Below, in pieces: positions 29,070 to 40,555 of a DNA stretch of 64,000 nucleotides (positions within the stretch are counted from its first letter, which is position 1; each line of letters opens with the position of its first letter). This DNA is from Hanleya hanleyi. Taxonomy: Eukaryota > Mollusca > Polyplacophora > Lepidopleurida > Hanleyidae. The stretch spans positions 1 to 64,000 of the forward strand of contig JAVTVY010020341.1 in the NCBI GenBank assembly GCA_036873755.1, in the 5' to 3' direction. A program made the translations under genes and the position numbers. A model generated the notes under the pieces. The model was not told where the DNA came from, ran no database searches, and worked only from the letters and a program-made list of their open reading frames with translations.

Positions 29070-31310
29070 TTTCTGCTGACTTCAGTGGGATTTATTGTTT
29101 CCCTCCACCCCCTCCCCCTACCCGCACAATGCTCCTCCTCTTATTGGTTGATATTTTTCTTGCATCACAACTAGAATTCTGAAACTTGGGATTATCTGTA
29201 TAGTATGATGTATATGCAAGGGGTTATCTTTGTGACGGTTTTTCTTCATCCATTAATCTCTCACTGCAAAAAGCTGGTCCAGACAATATCATCATCATGA
29301 TCATTGGGTTACATTTGAAGATGAGATGTTGAACCTTGGGCATAATATTCCCTCTGTGTGCTGGCCTAATTTACCTTTTTCCTTTTGTCAGTCTGTTCCA
29401 GGCCTCACAAACTCCTCCATGCACACATCTCAGCTGCTTGTACATCCATTCATTTCGGTGTGCTCTGGGCCAATTCTGGATGTGTGGACCAAAAATCCTG
29501 GTGCTTGTCCTGGGATTCAGTCCTTGTCATGCTTGTGCTCAGGTTATATGCTATGACCATGGACAAAATCCCAAAGTCGATTCAGCCTTTCCATCGAATG
29601 ATCACAATCATAGCTGTCCATGCAATGGGGCATTAATGTGACACAATACCGACACTTCAGTACAAGAGGTGATGGTGTATAAAAAGTTAATGGAGAAGAA
29701 CAGACTCTCTTCTTCACATCACAGTGCAGCCCAAAGTCTGCAGCTAATTTTGCTGACAACATACAGGTCAAGCAGACCCAGAAAGACCTCAGATATTGGT
29801 GAAAATTTGTCTGAATGCAAGGAACTTTATACATGGGTAAGGATTATTTCAAGAGCACAAGAATTGGATGGGAGAGCATCAGGTTTTCTGGTCCATGCAC
29901 AGAGAATTGGCCCCGAGCATTGCAAGGAACTGTAGTATGTGCTTGGAGGAGTTTGCTAGGCCTGTCTTTGTCCATCAGTGCAAAACAACTGATCCAACTA
30001 TATCTTGATTGCTTTTGTTGCTTTGTCTAACCGATTGTAGTATCAGTTGTTTTTGCTGCTAGGTTTTCTGAAACTTTGACTCAAAATCCCTGTATACCGG
30101 TAGAGTTGGGGGGGGGGGGGGGTGCTGACACGATGGAATGTTGTGCTTTGGTCCCAGAATATTGTATTCATTAATGGTACTGGTAATCACAAAGTGTATA
30201 GATGATTTTTTGGGGGTCCATTATCCATTCAAGTACATGATTTAATTACCAAAGATATTATACCATGTATGTATACTTACAGATTTGTTTAATACATGTA
30301 TACCAGTTGTAGAGGATAGATGGAGAGATCAACTCTATAACATATTAACATTGTTATATTGATCAGTATGTGGATGGATGACAACATATTTTTATGAACA
30401 CTGAAATGTTACAAAGTAACATATCAGTTCCTTCCCCTCCTATATCTAGTGTAAGAACATTTCAAAGAGAAGTTTCATTTATCTAGTCACACCAATATTT
30501 CACAGTCACTGATTTGTGCAGTTCTGAAGTTTCAAGGGTATTCATTCAAAGCTCAGGATTTCCTTAACATTTAGGAACACAAAGTCTGCATTAATTGCTC
30601 CCAAATACTGTACAAAATTCTAATGCTGTAAAAAGTGAGCACAAAGACGTCTATGAAACTTCAAAATGTGAGACCCACGACCACCTGAAAATTAAGCCCA
30701 GATTTATTCCTGTTATCATCCAGAGTTTTATTGTTCGTGAAGTTTTTTTGCAACATGTACATGTATGTTTCATAGCTTCAATGCTATGGAGCCAATCCTA
30801 ATGCCCTGCCACATCGCAAACTGATCTGTTACCACCGGTGCTTACCACAATGTTACACTCTTTTCTTCATTATATTCACTGCTGTGAAATCCAGAACTCC
30901 AATAGAGAAATCCACCTGAAGTACATGTACGTGATTTGGGTTCAAGACTAGAAAATAGTCTCAAGCAAAATGGATTGGGAGGTTTAGGCAGTTTTCTCAT
31001 TTGGAGGGCTTTACGAAGTGTTCTCAATAAGGATAATGAAGTTTGATCAATTTGAAGAGAGCAGAACATTGCAGTAAGCACAGCTGGAAACGAGAGCTGT
31101 CCGTGATCATGGTGATGTGCAGGCATATGGGTTGACTCCATAGCATGATGGAATGAGGTACATGTATTATGTTAAACTTTAGCTAGATTATGTTGCACAT
31201 GCATTGTTCTAGGTTACTTTCAACACTGGAACTATGAAGATAAAGTTACTTTTGCCAAACAAATGACCAGGGAAGCATAGATCAGCTCTGATAAACTCAC
31301 TTACGGTAAT
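29070..31310. other. Repeat-poor stretch, no gene recognised
   Basis: Frames at 29326, 29544(-), 29669 and 30842(-) show no motif and no consistent splice sites. A G homopolymer (about 30106-30122) is present. If GLIS2 continues past 25903, its last exon could be hidden here. Confidence 0.4.
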
Positions 31311-31313
31311 TCC

Positions 31314-31521
31314 CCTAATAATTCGATCACCGGAAGTGCAGCAAAAATGGCTTATATCTGACAATATTCTTCATGGCACCAGCTACAAAGTGTCACATTT
31401 TTGTCTTTATATGACTTTTCTTCAATTTGAATGACGAATGGGAATGTTAATTTTTCTCTGTGTTTGAATAACAGAGTTGAAAAGTGAACTTCCTGTGATT
31501 GAATTATTAGGGGAATTACCG
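31314..31521. mobile_element. 208-bp TA-flanked MITE
   Basis: The ends CGGTAATTCCCCTAATAATTC and the complement of GAATTATTAGGGGAATTACCG are flanked by TA (31312-31313, 31522-31523). It is the shortest member of the family also at 15324-17833 and 24436-24977. Confidence 0.85.
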
Positions 31522-31523
31522 TA

Positions 31524-32625
31524 ATAGGAATAATAATAATGTTTTAGAAAGAAATTATTGTGGGGGTTACATGTATGTATACTCCACACCAAGTACATGT
31601 AAGTTATACAATTAAGATTGTATCTGAAAGATCCCAAGTCCATATGAAATCAGTTTGCATGAAGAATTTCATAATTCGAATTTGGTTTAATCGCCAACCT
31701 TTTGTTAACTAGTGCTTAATTTATCTACTACTGATCATTCCTGAAAGAGTTGCATTGTATATTTCTGAGTGAGATTAGTTTCATTCCCTTTTCAGTAACA
31801 GGCATAATTCCTGCTCGTTGTTGTGTGAAGTGTTTAGAATCTGTAAATGTCTATGGGTCATTTTTGAATTAACTATTTTACTGGTGAATCATTGCCAAAA
31901 TTATATAACAAGTTGAATAGGATATATATTGAATAAGATATCAGGTATATGATTTGATTCTTCAATCACAGGAAGTCAGATTATCCACCATGAAGTAAAG
32001 AGCTATCCACTTGATTTGAACAGGTATTGACACCATATCTTATATTAGCCGCGATATTTGATCACTAATAAATTGTGTGACAAATTTGGTAGATAGGCCT
32101 AATGTTCTCACATCTGTGACCATTCCATAAAAACATAGTTGAAAGCAATTTACTTTTGTCCCACTGACTCTTATCACATGTCATTAAAATACCAGCCAGG
32201 ATGGAGTCTTTCATTCCTAAATGCTGAAAAAATTAATTTTGACATTTTTACATGTACTAGGCTGTAAATCATGTATATTTTCAAAAACTTGTATGGATAT
32301 TAGAACTGCTTACTCAGTGCTATTCACCAAGGATCAGTGGAAATTCATTTCATCATGACAGGTTGGTTCAATCACATTTGTTATTTTATACACAATAACA
32401 GTAAGGACACAGGAGTGCTTCCAGTAATGTATTCACTGTGTACTACATGTATGTACAATATTGAATGTTTGTGCATCGATTGTTCTTGACCAGTATATTA
32501 TACACTATATACATATGTACAATGTATATGTATGCTGTTGTGTTGTTGAGTTTAATAATAAACTAAGAATATTTTCCTAGAAAACAATTTGTGTTAATTT
32601 GGTAAATTTCTTTGTCAGCTCAGTT
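31524..32625. other. AT-rich intergenic sequence, no gene recognised
   Basis: No exon, RNA gene or repeat unit is recognisable apart from ACATGTA-type words. Confidence 0.45.
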
Positions 32626-32629
32626 GCAT

Positions 32630-33560
32630 ACTACAGGTATATTCATCATACCATACTCTGTATACTGCAGTCACCGTATATTCATCATACCATACTCTAC
32701 ATGTAGTTGCAAACTGCAGTTGGGAATATTCATGATCGCATACTGCAGTGCTGTCAGGGTATATTCATCATAACATAATCTGCATACTGCTGTCAGTGTA
32801 TAGTCATCATGCAATACTCTGCATACCATACTCTGCTGTCAGAGTATATTCATCATGCAATACTCTGCATACTGCTGTCAGGGTATATTCATCATACTAT
32901 ACTCTGCATACTGCTGTCAGGGTATATTCATCATGCAATACTCTGCATATTGCTGTCCGTGTACATTCATCGTACCATACTCTGCATCCTGCCGTTGAGG
33001 GATTTTCATCATACTGTGCTTCAGGGTATAATCATCATACTCTGCATATATGCTGTCCGGGTATATTCAATGTGTATACATGTATTAACCAATTTCAATT
33101 TGGTAAATTTCTTTGTCAGCTCAGCTGCATACTACAGGTATATTCATCATACCATACTCTGCATACTGGTGTCAGGGTATATTCACCATACCATACTCTG
33201 CATACTGGCCTCATGAGGCTCCCGGGTGTTGACCTGGGTTGTCATTGTGCACACTCCAGGTCATGGTAATAATTAATAGGCCTCCGCTTCCCAAAGAGCT
33301 TGTCATGAGAGGCGACTGACTGAAGCACTCGTGGGGTTCCCCTGGTGTGAAAAGGAATAGGACCCCTCCCATGAGGTCCCGGGTATTAAAAGGAATAGGA
33401 CCCTACCCGTGTGGTTTCTGGGTGTGAAAAGGAATAGGAACAAAACATCGTGATATGACTGAAATAGTGTTGAAAGCGATGTTAAACCATATTCACTCAC
33501 TCACTCTGCATACTGCTGTCAGGGTATATTCATCATACCATACTCTGCATATTGCTATCA
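32630..33560 (+). repeat. 40-bp satellite block, interrupted by a SINE
   Basis: Units of GGTATATTCATCATACCATA, CTCTGCATACTGC and TGTCAGG at about 40-bp spacing. This is a diverged outlier of the large array at 36430-39960. A SINE inserted at 33208-33502 splits one unit, flanked by a 13-bp target duplication. Long open frames here are repeat artefacts. Confidence 0.85.
33208..33502 (+). mobile_element. Full SINE with 13-bp target-site duplication
   Basis: Flanked by ACTCTGCATACTG at 33195-33207 and 33503-33515; sibling satellite units show the empty site. The body runs GCTCCCGGGTGTTGACCTGG, CACTCCAGGTCATGG, AGAGCTTGTCATGAGAGGCG and three copies of the GTGTGAAAAGGAATAGGA module. It then has GACTGAAATAGTG, TTGAAAGCGATGTTAAACC and a CACT tail. 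Confidence 0.88.
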
Positions 33561-33562
33561 GG

Positions 33563-33796
33563 GTAAACTGAACAATTACCACAAAGCTTGCATGATGTAT
33601 AAATGTTCAAATGGATTAGTACCGTTCCGCAATATCTCACAAATAGATAGAAGTTCACGGATATGGAACTAGAGGAAGAGATAATATAGTTTTACCTCGT
33701 TCTAATACGATATTTTTAGATAAATCTTTTAAATATTCTGCCGCCAAAATCTGGAATGTTTTTGTCAGTCATGCCACAACTTATGACAAATTCAAA
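33563..33796 (+). pseudogene. Non-LTR reverse transcriptase C-terminus relic
   Basis: One frame gives YHKACMMYKCSNGLVPF. After a frameshift near 33625 another gives YGTRGRDNIVLPRSNTIFLD, then KSFKYSAAKIWN and TTYDKFK. The order KxxYKCxNGLxP, then TR..(N)xxxPR, then SF.Y.AA.xWN is the usual end of CR1/Jockey-type RT polyproteins. It is a short, frameshifted fragment between a satellite block and a pearl-like array, so not functional. Confidence 0.65.
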
Positions 33797-34660
33797 CCTT
33801 TTTACCCCTCGGGCAGATTCTGCCCGAGCGGTATTGTCGTTGCCTCCGTCGTCTGTCCGTCTGTCCGTCCGTCCGTCCGTCCGTCTGTCCATCATATCCT
33901 TGTAAACACATTATCTCAAAAAGTCCTTCACTTACAACAATGAAACTTCATACAGTTGTTTAATACAGCCAGTACCAGAAGTCTATTGAAAGTCGGTGCC
34001 ATTGGATGTGTTTTTCAGGAGTTATGCCCCTTTATACATGTCTGGCTGTTTTATCCTTGTAAACACATTATCTCAAAAAGTCCTTCACTCACAACAATGA
34101 AACTTCATACAGTTGTTTAATGCAGCTAGTACCAGAACCCTATTGAAAGTCGGTGTAATCGGATGTGTTTTTCAGGAGTTATGCCCCTTTATACATGTCT
34201 GTTGGTCCATATCCTTGTAAACACATTATCTCAAAAAGTCCTTCACTCACAACAATGAAACTTCATACAGTTGTTTAATACAACCAGTACCAGAAGCCTA
34301 TTGAAAGTCGGTGCCATTGGATGTGTTTTTCAGGAGTTATGCCCCTTTATACATGTCTGTCTGTTTTTATCCTTGTAAACACATTATCTCAAAAAGTCCT
34401 TCACTCACAACAATGAAACTTCATACAGTTGTTTAATACAGCCAGTACCAGAAGCCTATTGAAAGTCGGTGCCAATGGGATGTGTTTTTCAGGAGTTCTG
34501 CCCCTTTATACATGTCTGTTGGTCCATATCCTTGTAAACACATTATCTCAAAAAGTCCTTCACTCACAACAATGAAACTTCATACAGTCGTTTAATACAG
34601 CCAGTACCAGAAGCCTATTGAAAGTCGGTGCCATGGGATGTGTTTTTCAGGAGTTCACAC
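33797..34660 (-). mobile_element. Pearl/Helentron-like element, family D, ~158-bp monomers
   Basis: It starts TTTTTACCCCTCGGGCAG with hairpin CTCGGGCAGATTCTGCCCGAG, then (TCCG)n at about 33848-33885. Nearly five monomers start at 33897, 34054, 34212, 34370 and 34529 (157-159-bp spacing). Monomer text is TCCTTGTAAACACATTATCT, CAAAAAGTCCTTCACTCAC, AATGAAACTTCATACAGTTG and TTTTTCAGGAGTTATGCCCC. Units are over 95% alike by eye, so the array is young. Confidence 0.85.
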
Positions 34661-35020
34661 AAACCTGTGTGGATTGCTGTGAATAGACAATACATGTAAT
34701 CGTTCGACTACATCTACTATAGGTAATCACTGCTCTATTGCTATATTGTTTTGCCTGTCTATGATCTATATCATACAGGTAAAATTATGCCCACCCCAAA
34801 TATGTGAGTTATTGGGGTCAGAAACATTATTTCCACAATTGCTCTGGGCCCGACCCGAGGGGTCCCGATGGCGACAGCCACATGTTATTGGAGGCGATTG
34901 CCTAATCCATGATGGAATAGATTGATTTTAAGTGTTTAGCACTGTACTGCACTGTGTTACTGCTATGCAAAGATTGATATAGTGGCTAATGTATGTATGC
35001 CAGTATATATATATATGTTG
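34661..35020. other. Short spacer between two pearl-like elements
   Basis: No gene. It contains GACCCGAGGGGTCCCGATGG text (34853-34875) similar to retroelement 3' regions such as 36250-36275. Confidence 0.35.
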
Positions 35021-35022
35021 TT

Positions 35023-36150
35023 GGTTTTTACCCCTCGGCCAAAATTTGGCCGAAGGGTATTGTCGTCGTCATGTACGTCTGTCCGTCTGTCCATCCGTCC
35101 ATCCATCCGTCACACCTTTCTCGTTACCAAGATATCTTCAGAACGACTTACCCTAGGCACACCAAACTTGCAGTGCACATCCGTATGCGCGTGACGCAGA
35201 ACCCTATTGAATCTGGACCTGATTGGTTGGAAACTTTGGCGGCCATCTTTAATTTATGCGAAACCATCACAGCTTTCTCGTTACCAAGATATCTTTAGAA
35301 CGACTTACCCTAGGCACACCAAACTTGCACTGCACATCCATATGCTCATGACCCAGAACCCTATTGAATCTGGACCTGATTGGTTGGAAACTTTGGCGGC
35401 CATATTTAATTTATGCGAAATCATTAATCTTGTGTATCTTAGGTACCATTTCACTGTTCCGTGTGTGAACTTGGTATAGATCATCGATGCATCAAGAAAC
35501 TTCAAAGGAATGACCAAACCAGTTTCCCTGATTCGGTGGAAACCTTGGCGGCCATCTTTAATTTATGCAAAATCTTTAATGATATATATCTTTGATACCA
35601 TTCAAGTGTTCTATACGAAACTTGGTATACAGCATCGATGTATCAAGAGACCTGCAATGTATAACCACATCAGTTCCTCTGAGTGGCAGGAAGGATGGGC
35701 GGCCATCTTTAATTTATGCGAAATCATTAATGATCTCTATCTCTGATACCGTTCGAGTGCTCGATGTAAAATTTGGCATATATCATCGATGCATCAATAG
35801 ACTTACGATAAATGGCAGTTCCGGTGTTTCTGATTGGGCGGAAACCTTGGTGGCCATCTTTAATTTATGCAAAATCTTTGATGATGTATATCTTTGATAC
35901 CATTTCAGTGTTCTATATGAAACTTGGTATACAGCATCCATGTATCAAGACACTTGCAATGAATAACCACATCAGTTTCTCTGAGTGGTGGGAAGGATGG
36001 GCGGCCATCTTTAATTTATGCGAAATCATTAATGATCTCTATCTCTGATAATTTTCAAATGCTCTATGACAAAATTTGGTATACATCATCGATGCATCAA
36101 CAGACTTATGTAATGAATACCGACTTCTCTGATTGGACATAAACCTTAGA
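35023..36150 (-). mobile_element. Pearl/Helentron-like element, family C (second copy)
   Basis: It starts TTTTTACCCCTCGGCC with hairpin CGGCCAAAATTTGGCCG, then GTCCGTCTGTCCATCCGTCC. Seven monomers of 148-157 bp follow, marked by GGCGGCCATCTTTAATTTATG at regular spacing, with TGAAACTTGGTATACAGCAT in most. Confidence 0.8.
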
Positions 36151-36239
36151 GGCCATTTCTAATGGCAAATTTTTCATAATCTGTATATTTGTCACTTGAC
36201 TGCTTGGTGTTCCTGAAGTCTTGCTTCAAATTGAATACA

Positions 36240-36435
36240 TTATGAATGGCTGGCGCCCAGAGCCGAGGGGTTTTCAGATGCGCAGCTTCGTATTTTAATT
36301 CGATTCATGTAAATTCTATTTTGATTGTTAATTTATTATTGTATCTGTGTGTGATAGAGGGCTCCTTGGGAGTGCAGCCGTTATTTTAGGTTGAAAGGAC
36401 CACCCTCTATGAATAAGTTGAATAAATAAATATTC
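36240..36435 (+). mobile_element. Retroelement 3' end
   Basis: It contains GGCGCCCAGAGCCGAGGGG, TATTTTAATTCGATTCATG and TATTGTATCTGTGTG, then AGAGGGCTCCTTGGGAGTGC, TGAAAGGACCACCCTCTA and a tail AATAAGTTGAATAAATAAAT. This tail is shared with 21565-21650. It is a 5'-truncated copy that abuts the satellite. Confidence 0.6.
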
Positions 36436-39400
36436 ATCATGCAATACTCTAGACCTGAACACGACTGTCGAGGTATACATCATACGGTACCATACTCTAG
36501 CTCCATACTGCAGTTGGGTATATTCATGACTGCATACTCTCGAACTGCTGTCAGGGCATACTCATCATACCATACTCTTGTGTACTGCTGTCAGGGTATT
36601 TCATATACCATACTCTAGCTGCATACTGCAGTCGGGGTATATTCATCATACCATACTCTTGTGTACTGCTGTCAGGGTATTTCATATACCATACTCTAGC
36701 TGCATACTGCAGTCGGGGTATATTCATCATACCCACAGGGACTCGTGGTTGGTCGGTTATTAATTATGATATTAATATTTATATATACTCTCCTCCTACT
36801 CTATAATAACAAGGGGTATCAGTGGAACCACGGTTTTCCCGCCAAACCCCCCGACCAAAACGGCAACTCACAGATTCAATAAAACTTTATCCGTCCTTAT
36901 TTCTTACCTCAACGTGGTCTCCAAACTTCAATTCATTAGTTAAAACTTAATAACTCTTCGATCTATTCCTTTTAATTGCGTAAATCCATCAATCAAGACA
37001 GCTCAACTCCCGCTCTTCCAACGTTTATGTCAAAGAACTGGGAACGGTAGTCGAGTGCACGTGACTAGCAAGTGACCCGCCGATATGGGCTGAATTTGCT
37101 CTCGCGATGTCAATGGCTGAAATTACTACACGGATTATGTAAAATTGCCTACCATCCAAGTATTTCGTCCTTTGATATCTTCTTAGAAAAAATTACATTT
37201 CCTTCAAAGTTCAATGTAGTAATTTCGGCCATTGAAATCGCGCAAGCAAATTCAGCCCGTATCGGCGGGTCACTTGCTAGTCACGTGCATTCGACTACCG
37301 TTCCCAGTTCTTTGACACAAACGTTGAAAGAGCGGGAGTTGAGCGGTCTTGATTGATGGATTTACGCAATTAAAAGGAATAGATCGAAGAGTTATTAAGT
37401 TTTAACTAATGAATTGAAGTTTGGAGACCACATTGAGGTAAGAAATAAGGACGGATAAAGTTTTATTGAATCTGTGAGTTGCCGTTTTGGTCGGGGGGTT
37501 TGGCGGGAAAACCGTGGTCTCCACTGATACCCCTTGTTATTATAGAGTAGGAGGAGAGTATATATAAATATTAATATCATAATTAATAACCGACCAACCA
37601 CGAGTCCCTGTGATCATACCATACTCTTGTGTACTGCTGTCAGGGTATTTCATATACCATACTCTAGCTGCATACTGCAGTCGGGGTATATTCATCATAC
37701 CATACTCTTGTGTACTGCTGTCAGGATATTTCATATACCATACTCTTGTATACTGCTGTCAGGGTATTTCATATATCATACTCTAGCTGCATATACTGCA
37801 GTCGCGGTATATTCATCATACCATACTCTTGTGTACTGCTGTCAGGGTATTTCATATACCATACTCTAGCTGCATACTGCAGTCGCGGTATATTCATCAT
37901 ACCATACTCTTCATACCTCTGTCAGGTTATATCATCATACCATACTCTTGTGTACTGCTGTCAGGGTATTTCATATACCATACTCTAGCTGCATACTGCA
38001 GTCGGGGTATATTCGTCATAACATACTCTTCATACCTCTGTCAGGGTATATTCATCATACCATACTCTTGTGTACTGCCGTCAAGGGTATTTCATATACC
38101 ATACTCTACATGTAGCTGCATACTGCAGTCGGGGTATATTCGTCATAACATACTCTTCATACCTCTGTCAGGGTATATTCATCATACCATACTCTTGTGT
38201 ACTGCTGTCAGGATATTTCATATACCATACTCTTGTATACTGCTGTCAGGGTATTTCATATATCATACTCTAGCTGCATATACTGCAGTCGCGGTATATT
38301 CATCATACCATACTCTTGTACTGCTGTCAGGGTATTTCATATACCATACTCTAGCTGCATACTGCAGTCGCGGTATATTCATCATACCATACTCTTCATA
38401 CCTCTGTCAGGTTATATCATCATACCATACTCTTGTGTACTGCTGTCAGGGTATTTCATATACCATACTCTAGCTGCATACTGCAGTCGGGGTATATTCG
38501 TCATAACATACTCTTCATACCTCTGTCAGGGTATATTCATCATACCATACTCTTGTGTACTGCTGTCAGGGTATTTCATATACCATACTCTAGCTGCATA
38601 CTGCAGTCGGGGTATATTCATCATACCCTACTCTTCATACCTTTGTCAGGGTATATTCATCATACCATACTCTTGTGTACTGCCGTCAGGGTATTTCATA
38701 TACCATACTCTAGCTGCATACTGCAGTCGGGGTATATTCATCATACCATACTCTTCATACCTCTGTCAGGGTATATTCATCATACCATACTCTTGTGTAC
38801 TGCTGTCAGGGTATTTCATATACCATACTCTAGCTGCATACTGCAGTCGGGGTATATTCATCATACCATACTCTTCATACCTCTGTCAGGTTATATCATC
38901 ATACCATACTCTTGTGTACTGCCGTCAAGGGTATTTCATATACCATACTCTAGCTGCATACTGCAGTCGGGGTATATTCATCATACCATACTCTTCATAC
39001 CTCTGTCAGGGTATATTCATCATACCATACTCTTGTGTACTGCTGTCAGGGTATTTCATATACCATACTCTAGCTGCATACTGCAGTCGGGGTATATTCA
39101 TCATACCATACTCTTCATACCTCTGTCAGGTTATATCATCATACCATACTCTTGTGTACTGCCGTCAAGGGTATTTCATATACCATACTCTACATGTAGC
39201 TGCATACTGCAGTCGGGGTATATTCGTCATAACATACTCTTCATACCTCTGTCAGGGTATATTCATCATACCATACTCTTGTGTACTGCTGTCAGGATAT
39301 TTCATATACCATACTCTTGTATACTGCTGTCAGGGTATTTCATATATCATACTCTAGCTGCATATACTGCAGTCGCGGTATATTCATCATACCATACTCT

Positions 39401-39960
39401 TGTGTACTGCTGTCAGGGTATTTCATATACCATACTCTAGCTGCATACTGCAGTCGCGGTATATTCATCATACCATACTCTTCATACCTCTGTCAGGTTA
39501 TATCATCATACCATACTCTTGTGTACTGCTGTCAGGGTATTTCATATACCATACTCTAGCTGCATACTGCAGTCGGGGTATATTCGTCATAACATACTCT
39601 TCATACCTCTGTCAGGGTATATTCATCATACCATACTCTTGTGTACTGCTGTCAGGGTATTTCATATACCATACTCTAGCTGCATACTGCAGTCGGGGTA
39701 TATTCATCATACCCTACTCTTCATACCTTTGTCAGGGTATATTCATCATACCATACTCTTGTGTACTGCCGTCAGGGTATTTCATATACCATACTCTAGC
39801 TGCATACTGCAGTCGGGGTATATTCGTCATAACATACTCTTCATACCTCTGTCAGGTTATATCATCATACCATACTCCAGCTGTGTACTGCTGTCAGGGT
39901 ATTCATATACCATACTCTAGCTGCATATTGCAGTCGGGGTATATTCATCATACCATACTC
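36430..39960 (+). repeat. Large 40/120-bp higher-order satellite array
   Basis: Three related ~40-bp subunits make a 120-bp higher-order unit: (i) TTTCATATACCATACTC and TAGCTGCATACTGCAGTCGG; (ii) TATATTCATCATACCATACT and CTTCATACCTCTGTCAGG; (iii) TATATTCATCATACCATACT and CTTGTGTACTGCTGTCAGG. Spacing is exactly 120 bp from about 38581 to 39061. A larger block marked by the variant CTGCATATACTGCAGTCGCG occurs near 37790, 38275 and 39360, showing duplications of about 0.5 and 1.1 kb inside the array. Because 120 is divisible by 3, frames of up to 386 codons stay open; they are not genes. A fold-back element sits at 36734-37612. Confidence 0.92.
36734..37612. mobile_element. 879-bp fold-back element with ~397-bp inverted repeats and 8-bp target duplication
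   Basis: The left arm 36734-37130 begins CACAGGGACTCGTGGTTGG. The right arm 37215-37612 is its near-perfect reverse complement ending in CACGAGTCCCTGTG. The loop is 84 bp (37131-37214). The flanks are ATCATACC at 36726-36733 and 37613-37620, and sibling satellite units show a single ATCATACC, so the empty site is known. An 8-bp duplication and CA..TG ends fit hAT-type (or another 8-bp) transposases. There is no coding region. Confidence 0.92.
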
Positions 39961-40110
39961 ATAAGGGGCGACTGAGGCACCCGTGGGGTTCCCGGGTGTG
40001 AAAAAGAATAGAACCCCACCCGTGTGGTTCCCAGGTGTGAAAAGGAATAGGACCCAACATCGTGATATGACTGAAATATAGTTGAAAGCGACATTAAATC
40101 ATATTCACTC
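39961..40110 (+). mobile_element. 5'-truncated SINE at the satellite edge
   Basis: It begins at AGGGGCGACTGAGGCACC, has two GTGTGAAAA.GAATAG modules, GACTGAAATATAG, TTGAAAGCGACATTAAATC and ATTCACTC. It joins the end of the satellite directly. Confidence 0.75.
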
Positions 40111-40555
40111 AAGCTGAAATTGACATCTGAAGTCAAAGCAAAAAACTTAGGCCTGGGGTACTGACACACTAATTAAAAACATGAATTGCAGGCAAGCACC
40201 TAAAAGGTGCGTGGACCCCTCAGCCTGTTTTTTATTAGTCAAGTAGGATCAGGGCTGCATCTAGAGTCAATTTAGTTCCGGAAAACATATGGGCGCCCAA
40301 AACTCGAATGAAACAAAAAATGAAAGTGTTGTTGTTCAATTTGAAAGGATTTCTGAAGAAAATACTCCTAGAAAAAGCTTCTGGGAGCCTCAATATTGAT
40401 CCAGTTCCATAGCTGGGTATTGAATTTCATGTTAATAAACCTCTGTATTGTGATTGATCACAGGCTCTTTGCGCCGAAATTCACTAAAAAAGATAGTGCC
40501 ACGGCACTGTAGCTCATCTGGCTGTAACTGGAGAAAGTAGCTGTAAGAAATTTTT
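40111..40555. other. Spacer with a hairpin-ended repeat
   Basis: 40190-40250 contains GCACCTAAAAGGTGC and CCCCTCAGCC, the reverse complement of the end at 29025-29065. No gene is recognised. Confidence 0.4.

Noticed and set aside
38197..39440. Open frames of 335-386 codons in the satellite
   Set aside because: The 120-bp unit is divisible by three and lacks stops in these frames, so they stay open by repetition. Several frames are open at once and none has a splice site, start context or protein motif.
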